NCBI GenBank assembly: GCA_965261535.1
Contig: OZ253469.1
Span: 806,001 to 870,000, forward strand
DNA: 64,000 nucleotides
From: VXNE01 sp965261535
GTDB lineage: Bacteria; Pseudomonadota; Gammaproteobacteria; Pseudomonadales; Azotimanducaceae
Reading direction: 5' to 3'
Part shown: positions 7,739-15,417 of the stretch, one piece after another
Position numbering within the stretch: the first letter of the stretch is position 1
How the letters are laid out: every line of letters starts with the position of its first letter
The notes under the pieces: generated by a model
Databases searched by the model: none
What the model was told of the DNA's origin: nothing
What the model saw: only the letters and a program-made list of their open reading frames with translations
Made by a program: the position numbers and the translations under genes

Positions 7739-8919
7739 CGGCGCGCCCCATCCGGGCTATCGGGGGCCGCTTCGGGACCCGCTATATCAAAATCGACGCC
7801 CGGGTCCTCGTCCGCGCCCGCGTCGGGGACCGCCTCGGCGCCGCGCAGGGCGCGGCGCTCCGCTTCCGAGCGCAGGAGCACATCGCGCGCGATGCGTTGC
7901 CGCAACGCCGCTTCGGCTTCGACGTCGATACCGGCGAGTCCAGCGGCGAGCGCGCCCACGAGGGCGGGAATTCCCTCTCCCGTCACGGCGGAGATCGCAT
8001 ACACGGCCCGACCCGGGTAGCGCGCCCGGATCGCATCGGCCACGCGGGTATCCATCGTCAGGTCCATCTTGTTCGGCGCCATCCAGATCGGCCGTTCCGC
8101 AAAGGCTGGACTATAGGCCAGAAGCTCCCGCTCGATTGCGTCGATATTGTGCAAAGGATCCGATCCGTCCGGCGGGGCCACATCGACGATGTGCAGGAGA
8201 ATGCGCGTTCGCGCCAGGTGCCGGAGGAACCGGGTGCCGAGCCCCGCGCCGGCGGCGGCGCCGGGGACGAGCCCCGGGATGTCGGCGACGACGAAACTCG
8301 TGTCGGTATCGACGCGCACGACGCCGAGGTTCGGAACCAGGGTGGTGAAAGGATAGTCGGCGATCTTCGGCTTCGATGCGGAAACACGGGCAATGAGAGT
8401 CGACTTGCCGGCATTGGGAAGACCCAACAGGCCGATATCGGCGATGACCTGCAGTTGCAACCGAAGAGAACGCGTCTCGCCCGGTTCTCCCGGCGTCGTC
8501 CTGCGCGGCGCGCGGTCGGTGCTCGACTTGAAGTGCGCGTTGCCGTACCCGCGGCGGCCGCCGCGGGCGACGATCAGGCTCGCCCCCGCGCGCGGGAGGT
8601 CGCCGATGACCTCGAGGGTGTCCTCATCTATGACCGTAGTGCCCGCGGGAACGCGCAGCGAGAGGGGTCGGCCGCCGGCGCCGGTCTTGTCGCGGCTGCC
8701 GCCGGGACGACCGTTCTCCGCGCGGTAGTTCGGCTGGAAACGAAAGTCCACCAACGTGTTGAGCGCGTCGTTGGCCACCAGCAGGATATCGCCACCATCG
8801 CCACCGTTGCCGCCATCGGGCCCGCCTCTTGCGATGGACCTCTCGCGTCGAAAGCTCAGGGTGCCGGGGCCGCCCTTCCCCGCCGCAACCGATACCGCGA
8901 CTTCGTCGACGAACTGCAT
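7735..8919 (-). CDS. obgE: Ribosome-associated GTPase ObgE/CgtA
   Basis: The 394-residue protein has the glycine-rich Obg fold at the N-terminus (MQFVDEVAVSVAAGKGG, then GGPDGGNGGDGGDILL) and a G domain from about residue 160 with GLPNAGKSTL (P-loop), a YPFTTLVPNLGV switch region, DIPGLV (G3) and NKMD (G4). ObgE is involved in 50S assembly and the stringent response. The C-terminal tail (EADEDPGVDFDIAGPEAAPD) is acidic and variable, as in other Obg proteins. It follows rpmA by 58 bases and overlaps proB by four. Confidence 0.95.
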   Translation of the reverse strand: MQFVDEVAVSVAAGKGGPGTLSFRRERSIARGGPDGGNGGDGGDILLVANDALNTLVDFRFQPNYRAENGRPGGSRDKTGAGGRPLSLRVPAGTTVIDEDTLEVIGDLPRAGASLIVARGGRRGYGNAHFKSSTDRAPRRTTPGEPGETRSLRLQLQVIADIGLLGLPNAGKSTLIARVSASKPKIADYPFTTLVPNLGVVRVDTDTSFVVADIPGLVPGAAAGAGLGTRFLRHLARTRILLHIVDVAPPDGSDPLHNIDAIERELLAYSPAFAERPIWMAPNKMDLTMDTRVADAIRARYPGRAVYAISAVTGEGIPALVGALAAGLAGIDVEAEAALRQRIARDVLLRSEAERRALRGAEAVPDAGADEDPGVDFDIAGPEAAPDSPDGARR

Positions 8920-8977
8920 GGCGATTGATGCCGCGCGCTAAAAACCCGGCGCTTTCAACATCGCAGGGGCGGCGGCG

Positions 8978-9277
8978 CTACCCCGATATCGTCGTCAGGC
9001 GGGAGTCCGGCTCGTCGCCAATACGCGGCGTAACGGTGAGGTACTTCCTGCTCCGGGGGCCCTTGACGGAGAAGCTCACAGTACCGTCGGCGGTGGCGAA
9101 CAACGTGAAGTCGCGACCGCAACCGACATTCTCGCCCGGGAAGAACTTCGTCCCCCGCTGGCGTACGAGAATGTTGCCGGCTCGGACGAACTCTCCGCCG
9201 TACTTCTTGATGCCGAGACGCTTCGATTGGGAGTCGCGTCCGTTGCGCGTGCTGCCGCCAGCCTTCTTGTGCGCCAT
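8978..9277 (-). CDS. rpmA: 50S ribosomal protein L27 (bL27)
   Basis: The 99-residue protein begins MAHKKAGGSTRNGRDSQSKR, the conserved N-terminus that reaches the peptidyl-transferase centre, followed by GIKKYGGEFVRAGNILVRQRGTKF in the expected order. It has a slightly long C-terminal tail (RIGDEPDSRLTTISG) compared with the usual ~85 residues. It lies 74 bases after rplU and before obgE, the standard order. Confidence 0.96.
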   Translation of the reverse strand: MAHKKAGGSTRNGRDSQSKRLGIKKYGGEFVRAGNILVRQRGTKFFPGENVGCGRDFTLFATADGTVSFSVKGPRSRKYLTVTPRIGDEPDSRLTTISG

Positions 9278-9351
9278 GATGCACTATCCTCCAGAGGACG
9301 CCGAATCAGACATCGTGGCGCATTGTAGCGCACCTCGACGCCCCGACCGGC

Positions 9352-9663
9352 TCAAGCGTTGATTCCCGTGATTCGGACTTCGGTGTAACTTTGCCGATGG
9401 CCGGTGCGACGCAGATAGTTCTTGCGGCGCTTGAACTTGATGACCCGGATCTTTTTGGCGCGTCCCTGGTCCAAGACCTCGGCGGTGACCTTGCCGCCTT
9501 CGACATAGGGGCTACCGACGGTGACGCCGTCGCCCTCGGATACAAGCAGCACGCGATCAAACTCAACGCTTTGGCCGGGTTCCACCGCCAAGCGCTCGAG
9601 TCGGATCACTTCGCCCTCGGACACGCGGTGCTGCTTACCGCCGCTCTCGAAAACCGCAAACAT
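9352..9663 (-). CDS. rplU: 50S ribosomal protein L21 (bL21)
   Basis: The 103-residue product is MFAVFESGGKQHRVSEGEVI through KIRVIKFKRRKNYLRRTGHR to the ITGINA tail, a complete bL21. The frame stays open to 9705 upstream, but the ATG at 9663 matches the family start and length. It opens the rplU-rpmA-obgE-proB run. It is divergent from ispB, and the 197-base gap between them must hold both promoters. Confidence 0.96.
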   Translation of the reverse strand: MFAVFESGGKQHRVSEGEVIRLERLAVEPGQSVEFDRVLLVSEGDGVTVGSPYVEGGKVTAEVLDQGRAKKIRVIKFKRRKNYLRRTGHRQSYTEVRITGINA

Positions 9664-9860
9664 GACGATACCCAGGGATACCCTTTGTACTACAATGCCG
9701 CGCACCGTAGATCTGACCGTTAGAAACGGCGCCAGCTACCACGCCATGCGCGCCGCGACCAAGCCGAAGGCGCGTAATTCTACGGATCGGGGACAGTCTT
9801 TACAACGCGCGGCCGAAAGCAGGCAATGGCCGCGACATCTGGATATGGAGCTTCGGCCAA

Positions 9861-10874
9861 ATGGCGTCCAATACGGCAGCCGCACGCGCGCCGCGCCTCG
9901 ACGCAACTGACCTCGCGTCCATCTACCGGCTCGCCGCCAGCGACTTCGCCCAGGTCAACGCGCTCATCCCACCACAACTGGCCTCCGAGGTCGCCCTGGT
10001 GGAACAGATCGGCCACTACATCGTCAATAGCGGCGGCAAGCGCCTGCGTCCGCTGATCGTGCTGCTGGCGGCGCGCTGCTGCGGCTACGACGGCTCGGAT
10101 CACATCCGGTTGGCGGCGATCATCGAGTTTCTCCACACCGCCACGCTGCTGCACGACGATGTCGTGGACAGTTCCCGCCTGCGGCGCGGCCGCGCAACCG
10201 CGAACGTGACCTGGGGCAACGCCCCGAGCGTCCTCGTCGGCGACTTCCTGTACTCGCGCGCGTTCCAGCTCATGGTGGATCTCGACGACATGGACATCAT
10301 GGCCATCGTTGCGGACGCGACCAACATCATCGCCGAAGGCGAAGTGCTGCAGCTCGACAACATCGGCAACGCCGCCTTCGACGAAGCGGGCTACATGGAG
10401 GTGATCCTGCGCAAGACCGCCCTGCTGTTTCAGGCCGCCTCCCATACCGCCGCCGTGCTCGCCACCCGGGATCCGGACATCATCCAGTCCATGCACCACT
10501 ACGGCAGGGACTTCGGCCTCGCCTACCAGCTCGTCGACGACTGGTTGGACTATGAGGGCGACAGCGCCGTCATGGGCAAGAACATCGGCGACGACCTGGC
10601 CGAAGGCAAGGCGACACTGCCCCTCATTCGCACCATGAAGTACGGCCGCCCGGAAGATGCGGCGCTGGTGCGCGACGCCCTCGAAACCCGTTGCTCCGAC
10701 GCGCTGACCGCCGTGCGAGCCGCCGTCCGCCGCTCCGGCGCGCTCGACTACACGCGCGACCGCGCCGTGGAATTCGCCGCCCGCGCCGCCGACTCCCTCG
10801 CGCGCATGCCCGCCAACATCTACCGCGAGGCACTCGAAGCGCTCGCCAGCTTCGCCGTCGCCCGCATGCGGTAA
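9861..10874 (+). CDS. ispB: Octaprenyl diphosphate synthase (intact copy)
   Basis: The 337-residue trans-prenyltransferase makes the long isoprenoid side chain of ubiquinone. GGKRLRP (residues 58-64), the first aspartate-rich motif LLHDDVVD (Asp99, Asp100, Asp103) and the second, LVDDWLDY (Asp226, Asp227, Asp230), are all present. A GGAG about ten bases upstream supports the ATG at 9861. From base 10007 (codon 49) to the stop, the sequence is repeated almost exactly at 12557-13423. Some substitutions separate the copies, so this is not a fresh tandem duplication. A tRNA-Pro promoter and a degenerate tRNA follow at once. Confidence 0.95.
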   Translation: MASNTAAARAPRLDATDLASIYRLAASDFAQVNALIPPQLASEVALVEQIGHYIVNSGGKRLRPLIVLLAARCCGYDGSDHIRLAAIIEFLHTATLLHDDVVDSSRLRRGRATANVTWGNAPSVLVGDFLYSRAFQLMVDLDDMDIMAIVADATNIIAEGEVLQLDNIGNAAFDEAGYMEVILRKTALLFQAASHTAAVLATRDPDIIQSMHHYGRDFGLAYQLVDDWLDYEGDSAVMGKNIGDDLAEGKATLPLIRTMKYGRPEDAALVRDALETRCSDALTAVRAAVRRSGALDYTRDRAVEFAARAADSLARMPANIYREALEALASFAVARMR

Positions 10875-10894
10875 GTCGAATTCCTGACGTCCCG

Positions 10895-10925
10895 TTGGCG
10901 TGTTCCACGCTGCCCAGATTAAAAT
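10895..10925 (+). promoter_or_regulatory. Likely sigma-70 promoter of the degenerate tRNA
   Basis: TTGGCG (10895-10900) and TAAAAT (10920-10925) are separated by 19 bases and lie 36 bases before the tRNA. The same arrangement, TTGGCG then TACAAT, precedes the intact tRNA-Pro at 14972, and the bases between are partly conserved (GTGTTCCAYGC), so the promoter was duplicated with the tRNA. Confidence 0.55.
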
Positions 10926-10960
10926 ACGCGACCCGTCGGCCCATGCCGGGCGGAGGGCGT

Positions 10961-11037
10961 CGGAGTGTAGCTCAGTCTGGTAGAGCACCGCCTTCCGGAG
11001 GCGGCGGCCCGAAGTTCGAATCCGCGCACCCCGACCA
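10961..11037 (+). tRNA. Degenerate tRNA-Pro-derived gene, anticodon now CCG
   Basis: The 77-base cloverleaf starts CGGAGTG and ends with encoded ACCA. The D arm and anticodon stem (CCGCC/GGCGG) are sound. However, the anticodon loop is TTCCGGA, so positions 34-36 read CCG (Arg codon CGG), not CGG (Pro) as in the copy at 14972. The acceptor stem has an A4-C69 mismatch, and the T stem (CGAAG/CCGCG) has two adjacent mismatches. C1-G72 and A73 of bacterial tRNA-Pro are kept. I read it as a decaying tRNA-Pro copy and probably a pseudogene. Confidence 0.75.
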
Positions 11038-11245
11038 ACCTTTTCAATAGGTTGGCGTTCCTTTCCCGGACCGTTCACTTCTCTCGAGGTGCGCGACCGC
11101 AGGCCATTCGACGAGTCGCGGCAGCCAAACGGTATTCACGATCCATTGGCGCGATCTGCCGGCCAATTTCGCCGTGGTATTCGAGGGCGTCGATTTCCTG
11201 TCCGCTCGCCGGAGCACGCGTAAGGCACGTTTGGGGTACTTGCCC

Positions 11246-11677
11246 TTACTTAGGGGAAGACGACTTGTTATCCCTCATTCTTCGTCTTGCGTCGTCCAGG
11301 AATTTGCCAACCGCTTGCGGCGGTTCACCAGATCGGACTAACGCGTTCAATATGCCGGCGACATCGCGAGCCGGAAGTTCGCCGCGCGGTTGGGGATCTT
11401 TCGACTTTATTTCGCTGCCTGATAGTATTTCAGCGAACCTAAGAAGGGGACTGGTGTCCTTCAAGGCGCTGATGTACTTGTTGGTCTTGCCGACGTTGAA
11501 GACGTATGTGCTCTCGGGCTTAATCCACGACTTGTGAGACGAGAGCGGCACCCACAAGACCTTTTCGCCGCTAACAACCAGAACGACCCAATAGTGGCTC
11601 TTGTCGCTTGTGTTCTCCGTTTGGTTTTCGGCGTCCAGCCAGAACACCGCGCCTTTGTGAAAATCCAGCGATGCCAT
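11246..11677 (-). CDS. Putative toxin partner of the Panacea-domain antitoxin
   Basis: The 143-residue protein (FHKGAVFWLDAENQTENTSD near the start, then SHYWVVLVVSGEKVLWVPLS) has the feel of a PemK/MazF-like beta-barrel: a hydrophobic strand pair, then a conserved-looking serine/histidine stretch VPLSSHKSW. The family is not certain. It lies 41 bases downstream of the Panacea-domain gene on the same strand. Panacea antitoxins are known to pair with many unrelated toxins, so position is the main argument. The basic, lysine-rich tail (DDARRRMRDNKSSSPK) could bind nucleic acid. Confidence 0.5.
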   Translation of the reverse strand: MASLDFHKGAVFWLDAENQTENTSDKSHYWVVLVVSGEKVLWVPLSSHKSWIKPESTYVFNVGKTNKYISALKDTSPLLRFAEILSGSEIKSKDPQPRGELPARDVAGILNALVRSGEPPQAVGKFLDDARRRMRDNKSSSPK

Positions 11678-11718
11678 AGCGCGGGAGCGTCAGGAAAGCA
11701 GCGGTTTGCTCGTCGCTT

Positions 11719-12309
11719 TCAGGCCATCTCCCGCATATCGTCGCGTTTCTCGCTCACACGTTGGAAATAGGTGATCTCTTCCGCCGCTTCCAAGGCATCG
11801 TCTTTGCTCAATTCCCCCAGCATTTCGCAAAGGTTCGCGTAAGAGACCGGGACCGCCGAGCTCTTTCGACTTTCATCGTTCCAGTGCGCTATCCATTCGT
11901 CCAAATGGTGATGGACATCGTGAACCAACTCGTCCTGGCTCATTTGCCCGTACGTTCCCCAAACATGCTCGATCACTTCGAGATCGTTTCGGCTCAGACT
12001 GTCGAGATCATCTTCCCGGACATTCGGGCGCACATCTACACTCTGGTAAGGTCGCGGCGGCGCGATCAATTGGTCCCACTCTCCGTTCGTTTTCGTTCCC
12101 AGCTTGCGAATCATCAGATCGTAAGTTCTGGACAGCATCATGCCCTGTTGCATGGCGTAGATGCCGTCGAATGTAATGGGAAAAACGAATCGCTGCATGG
12201 CTTCCCTATCGGCCAGATACATGAGCTTCATCAGCTTCAAGATACCCACCGGCCTGCCGGTTCGCAGAATAAAGGCCGCAGCCAAATGCGAGGCCTTCCT
12301 CTCGTCCAT
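11719..12309 (-). CDS. Panacea-domain (DUF4065, SocA-like) antitoxin
   Basis: The 196-residue product reads KASHLAAAFILRTGRPVGIL, then KLMKLMYLADREAMQRF, GIYAMQQGMMLSRTYDLM and a histidine-rich VHDVHHHLDEW, which matches the helical Panacea/SocA antitoxin domain. Panacea proteins neutralise diverse toxins in two-gene modules. The frame is open to 12396, but the ATG at 12309 has the ribosome-binding site GGAGAGGAAG just upstream and gives the usual domain start. The putative toxin follows at 11677. Base composition is lower in GC than in the core genes nearby, fitting transfer. Confidence 0.75.
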   Translation of the reverse strand: MDERKASHLAAAFILRTGRPVGILKLMKLMYLADREAMQRFVFPITFDGIYAMQQGMMLSRTYDLMIRKLGTKTNGEWDQLIAPPRPYQSVDVRPNVREDDLDSLSRNDLEVIEHVWGTYGQMSQDELVHDVHHHLDEWIAHWNDESRKSSAVPVSYANLCEMLGELSKDDALEAAEEITYFQRVSEKRDDMREMA

Positions 12310-12457
12310 GTCTTCCTCTCCGGCGAAAATGGGTTGCTCCCGATTCGCGTTTTCACGCTCCGTGCGCTCCGCTTTGCGGCACGCAAAGCGTGGCACGGCG
12401 AAACTCGAGCGTCAAGCCAACTTCGATCCAACTTCGATCCGTGTAAGCGCAAATCCG

Positions 12458-12556
12458 TAATGTCCCCTTTCTGCAAAGTTAAAGTGTCCCCTTTTGTCGG
12501 AGACGGAGGGGGTGCTTTTGGTATCGCGGGAAGGGATGCTGAGCACGAGGGAGGCG
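12458..12556 (+). mobile_element. 5' end of an insertion sequence, possibly ISNCY/IS1202-like
   Basis: Two spaced TGTCCCC repeats (12461 and 12485) separated by CTGCAAAGTTAAAG precede a short open frame whose ATG at 12536 gives MLSTREADR. Repeated TGTCCC-type terminal motifs followed by a transposase that begins with a similar ML-S-x-x-EADR sequence are features I associate with ISNCY (IS1202-group) elements. The frame is cut after nine codons, exactly where the second ispB copy begins at 12557. It is a relic; the family is tentative. Confidence 0.4.
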
Positions 12557-13424
12557 GATCGGCCACTACATCGTCAATAGCGGCGGCAAGCGCCTGCGTC
12601 CGCTGATCGTGCTGCTGGCGGCGCGCTGCTGCGGCTACGACGGCTCGGATCACATCCGGTTGGCGGCGATCATCGAGTTTCTCCACACCGCCACGCTGCT
12701 GCACGACGATGTCGTGGACAGTTCCCGCCTGCGGCGCGGCCGCGCAACCGCGAACGTGACCTGGGGCAACGCCCCGAGCGTCCTCGTCGGCGACTTCCTG
12801 TACTCGCGCGCGTTCCAGCTCATGGTGGATCTCGACGACATGGACATCATGGCCATCGTTGCGGACGCGACCAACATCATCGCCGAAGGCGAAGTGCTGC
12901 AGCTCGACAACATCGGCAACGCCGCCTTCGACGAAGCGGGCTACATGGAGGTGATCCTGCGCAAGACCGCCCTGCTGTTTCAGGCCGCCGCCCATACGGC
13001 CGCCGTGCTCGCCACCGGGGATCCGGACATCATCCAGTCCATGCACCGCTACGGCAGGGACTTCGGCCTCGCCTACCAGCTCGTCGACGACTGGCTGGAC
13101 TATGAGGGCGACAGCGCCGTCATGGGCAAGAACATCGGCGACGACCTGGCCGAAGGCAAGGCGACATTGCCCCTCATTCGCACCATGAAGTACGGCCGCC
13201 CGGAAGATGCGGCGCTGGTGCGCGACGCCCTCGAAACCCGTTGCTCCGACGCGCTGGCCGCCGTGCGAGCCGCCGTCCGCCGCTCCGGCGCGCTCGACTA
13301 CACGCGCGACCGCGCCGTGGAATTCGCCGCCCGCGCCGCCGACTCCCTCGCGCGCCTGCCCGCCAACATCTACCGCGAGGCGCTCGAGGCGCTCGCCAGC
13401 TTCGCCGTCGCCCGCATGCGGTAG
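12557..13424 (+). pseudogene. 5'-truncated second copy of ispB
   Basis: The sequence is nearly identical to 10007-10873, colinear without indels, and keeps both aspartate-rich motifs and the stop. The first 49 codons of ispB are missing, and a stop lies in frame just upstream at 12540-12542. A GTG at 12609 would give 271 residues but lacks GGKRLRP, whose lysine and arginines bind diphosphate. A functional enzyme is therefore unlikely. Substitutions include His to Arg at the MHHYG position and Ser to Ala near the middle. Homology ends at GCGGTA after the stop. Confidence 0.85.
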
Positions 13425-13502
13425 GTGGCCTATCCGGAAGTTCGGTTGATCGAGGACTCGGCGTATTGAAGCTGTTCCACGATCCATCCGAAGTCCGGAA
13501 CA

Positions 13503-14069
13503 TCACCAACCTACGCTGGGGTCGAGCGCCGACCTCGCGCCCGCCTCGATCTTCACGCGCGGTGATACATAAGCGCTATCGCCGTACAAGGACGTATATT
13601 CCACAAGTAGTGTTTGTCGATCATCGGCATCCTCACCGACATGACACCTCGCCTCAATTTGCTCGAGCAGCGACGATAGGGCTTGCTTGAGATCGCCAAG
13701 AACGTAGCTGCTGCACGCCGCAACCAGTTCTTTGAACAGCGCGTCCCTCTTCTTTCTCGAAAGATTTTCTGCAGCGGTCGGGTCGCGCTCGCCCGCGAAG
13801 CCAAGGCCATCGCGAAATATGACGAGATCGATATCTTCCGAGAACCGTTCGATGAGTCCGAAGGCTTTCGACAAGGAGGTTCCACCTTTCAACAGCAGCC
13901 CGGGATGGCCATTCGGAAGCCAATTGAAGAGCAAGTTGAGCACGAGGCTGACCCAAAAGTCCTTTTCCACATAGCTCGGCAACGTGTCCAGGCGATTAGC
14001 CGCCGCTTCGAAGACATCTCCTCGGTCCCGCTGCGGAAGAGCAAGGAAGGTTTGGGCGTCCCTGTTCAT
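13503..14069 (-). CDS. AbiEii-type nucleotidyltransferase toxin, C-terminally short
   Basis: The 188-residue frame from the ATG at 14069 (MNRDAQTFLALPQRDRGDVF) contains LLLKGGTSLSKAFGLIERFS followed directly by EDIDLVI, the GG-S and D-x-D signature of the AbiEii/AbiGii nucleotidyltransferases, toxins of type IV toxin-antitoxin systems that target tRNA 3' ends or related substrates. The family is usually near 300 residues; this frame ends in ARSALDPSVGW about 80 bases from the truncated ispB copy, so roughly the last third is missing. Its start overlaps the antitoxin stop by four bases. I regard the toxin as truncated and possibly inactive. Confidence 0.75.
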   Translation of the reverse strand: MNRDAQTFLALPQRDRGDVFEAAANRLDTLPSYVEKDFWVSLVLNLLFNWLPNGHPGLLLKGGTSLSKAFGLIERFSEDIDLVIFRDGLGFAGERDPTAAENLSRKKRDALFKELVAACSSYVLGDLKQALSSLLEQIEARCHVGEDADDRQTLLVEYTSLYGDSAYVSPRVKIEAGARSALDPSVGW

Positions 14070-14689
14070 GCGGCGGCGATGTGGTCGGTTTGAAGTTCGT
14101 GCACGAGCGGCAGCGCCCAACCTCGTAAACCTCGTCTGTTCCGAAACAGATCCCGCTTCACCGCATCGGGCAAACTCTGCTTCAGCGCCGAAATGACATG
14201 AGGGTCTTTCGCGGCAGCGGGGCCAAGCCAGCGCAAGGCTTGAGCAACGCGGGCTGCCGGCCTTCCCGTCCACTGCATGACGCTCGGACCAGCATGTCGA
14301 AACTGGATGGTGCGTCCGTCTATCTTGACTGTCCTCGAGGAGCCATCCGTCACGTAAACGGCTTTGGCAGGTACGGCATTGGTGAGACCAAGCTGGTTTG
14401 CAGCCACCAAGCCATCAGGCATGATTCGAACCCCTTCACGCCTCGCAATGGCCGCAACGACAGCATCCACATCCGGGGGCGCCAGCCGCTTCAAAACACC
14501 GCTGACTCTTGGCATGTCGTAGAGACCTTGGCTGAGCCGACGAAGCCGTCCCGCCTTGACGAGGCGAGAGAGAGCCTGGTCGATGGCCTGTCGACTACCC
14601 AAATCCAGGAAATCCTTCGGCGTGCACACCCACCGTCCGCGACCATGCGCGGCCACCCTTTTCATGATCCTGTCGGCTATACGCGTCAT
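14066..14689 (-). CDS. AbiEi-type antitoxin (DUF6088)
   Basis: The 207-residue protein begins with a winged-helix-like region (RGRWVCTPKDFLDLGSRQAI, ALSRLVKAGRLRRLSQGLYD) and continues with GLTNAVPAKAVYVTDGSSRT, text seen in AbiEi/DUF6088 antitoxins, which repress their own promoter and neutralise the AbiEii toxin. It is the first gene of the pair and overlaps the toxin gene by four bases. The upstream 70 bases are AT-rich and probably hold the promoter. The pair sits between the truncated ispB copy and the intact tRNA-Pro. Confidence 0.8.
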   Translation of the reverse strand: MTRIADRIMKRVAAHGRGRWVCTPKDFLDLGSRQAIDQALSRLVKAGRLRRLSQGLYDMPRVSGVLKRLAPPDVDAVVAAIARREGVRIMPDGLVAANQLGLTNAVPAKAVYVTDGSSRTVKIDGRTIQFRHAGPSVMQWTGRPAARVAQALRWLGPAAAKDPHVISALKQSLPDAVKRDLFRNRRGLRGWALPLVHELQTDHIAAA

Positions 14690-14905
14690 TGGTGAAGTGT
14701 CTTTCGCTATTTCTGGTCAGGAATTTACTCTATTTTTCTTGCATCAACAACTGTGCGGGAGGTGGCTGTCGAGGGTAATGGGCCAACCCCTTGGGGCAGT
14801 CGAACCCGTCGCGAAGGCGTTGCCAACGAAGGTATCGGGCGAACATTTCGAATTTCGGCGTCAGCGCTCGCCGTCGGACCAATGCAGGTCATCAGTCACA
14901 TCGGG

Positions 14906-14936
14906 TTGGCGTGTTCCATGCCGAGGGCATTACAAT
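14906..14936 (+). promoter_or_regulatory. Promoter of tRNA-Pro
   Basis: TTGGCG (14906-14911) and TACAAT (14931-14936) with 19 bases between lie 36 bases before the tRNA. The segment is clearly related to the one at 10895-10925. A GC-rich GCCCGCC-type discriminator follows the -10 box, as expected for a stringently controlled stable-RNA promoter. Confidence 0.6.
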
Positions 14937-14971
14937 ACCCGGCCCGCCGGCTCACGCCGCGCGGAGGGCAT

Positions 14972-15048
14972 CGGAGTGTAGCTCAGCTTGGTAGAGCACC
15001 GTCTTCGGGAGGCGGGGGCCCGCGGTTCAAATCCGCGCACTCCGACCA
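14972..15048 (+). tRNA. tRNA-Pro (anticodon CGG), intact
   Basis: The 77-base gene folds without mismatch in the acceptor (CGGAGTG/CACTCCG) and T stems (CGCGG/CCGCG). The anticodon stem CCGTC/GGCGG has one G-U pair, and the loop TTCGGGA gives anticodon CGG with G37. C1-G72, A73 and the encoded CCA fit bacterial tRNA-Pro. Its last 45 bases are repeated with two mismatches at 16343-16387, as left by integration at a tRNA 3' end. Confidence 0.93.
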
Positions 15049-15092
15049 ATATTTTCAACGGGTTAGCTACTAAGCCCGTCGCCAGGCTTCCC

Positions 15093-15122
15093 ATCCCATC
15101 GACAAAATTTTGTCGATGGGAT
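15093..15122. repeat. Perfect 30-bp palindrome after tRNA-Pro
   Basis: The two 15-base arms (ATCCCATCGACAAAA and its exact complement) meet without a loop at AAAATTTT. It starts 44 bases after the tRNA. It could be a terminator or processing hairpin for the tRNA transcript, or a protein-binding or recombination site at the left edge of the tRNA-flanked island. Confidence 0.85.
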
Positions 15123-15417
15123 CTCAAATCACCAAAGAAAGAGCCTCGACCGACGGGAACCGAATCGAGGCTTTCGCATACCTTCCGGCTCGAAAGGTGA
15201 ACCAGGGCACACGGAAGCGGCGCACCAAGGCGCAGGTCGACCAGCTAGAGGCGCAGATCATCGAGGAGACTTCCAGCAACAACATGATGGAGCCGGAGTC
15301 CGAATCTGTTTCTCCGTCAGTTGGCACGCGATAGGGAAGCTGGACCAAGCTGCACACGATGCGCTTCACGCGTTCGAGCCGACTGGAGGTTGGGACTCCA
15401 ACGGATAAAGACTTTAC
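15123..15417. other. Left part of the tRNA-flanked island, no firm gene
   Basis: A plus-strand frame from an ATG at 15116 to 15334 would encode 73 residues, including a basic RKRRTKAQVDQLEAQIIEE helix. No good ribosome-binding site precedes it, because the palindrome occupies that place. It may be the relic of a phage- or island-encoded protein. I make no functional call. Confidence 0.3.

Larger units (their letters stand above)
10874..12556. other. Cassette between the two ispB copies
   Basis: These 1683 bases separate the direct ispB repeats. They hold the tRNA promoter and degenerate tRNA, a 200-base stretch (11040-11245) in which I recognise nothing firm, the two-gene toxin-antitoxin operon on the minus strand, and the 5' end of an IS at the right edge. 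The same architecture (minus-strand two-gene operon between direct copies of a neighbouring gene) recurs at 32259-33701 and 59202-60875. Confidence 0.6.

Noticed and set aside
9664..9860. Definite promoters between rplU and ispB
   Set aside because: TACAAT-like words occur but no -35 at good spacing could be assigned with confidence on either strand.
9780..11078. 432-codon minus-strand frame over ispB
   Set aside because: It is antisense to the conserved ispB and the tRNA; the near-identical shadow over the second ispB copy shows that it follows the duplicated DNA rather than coding.
14753..15073. 106-codon frame across tRNA-Pro
   Set aside because: It reads through the tRNA; SVAQLGRAP-type text is a known translation artefact of tRNA genes.
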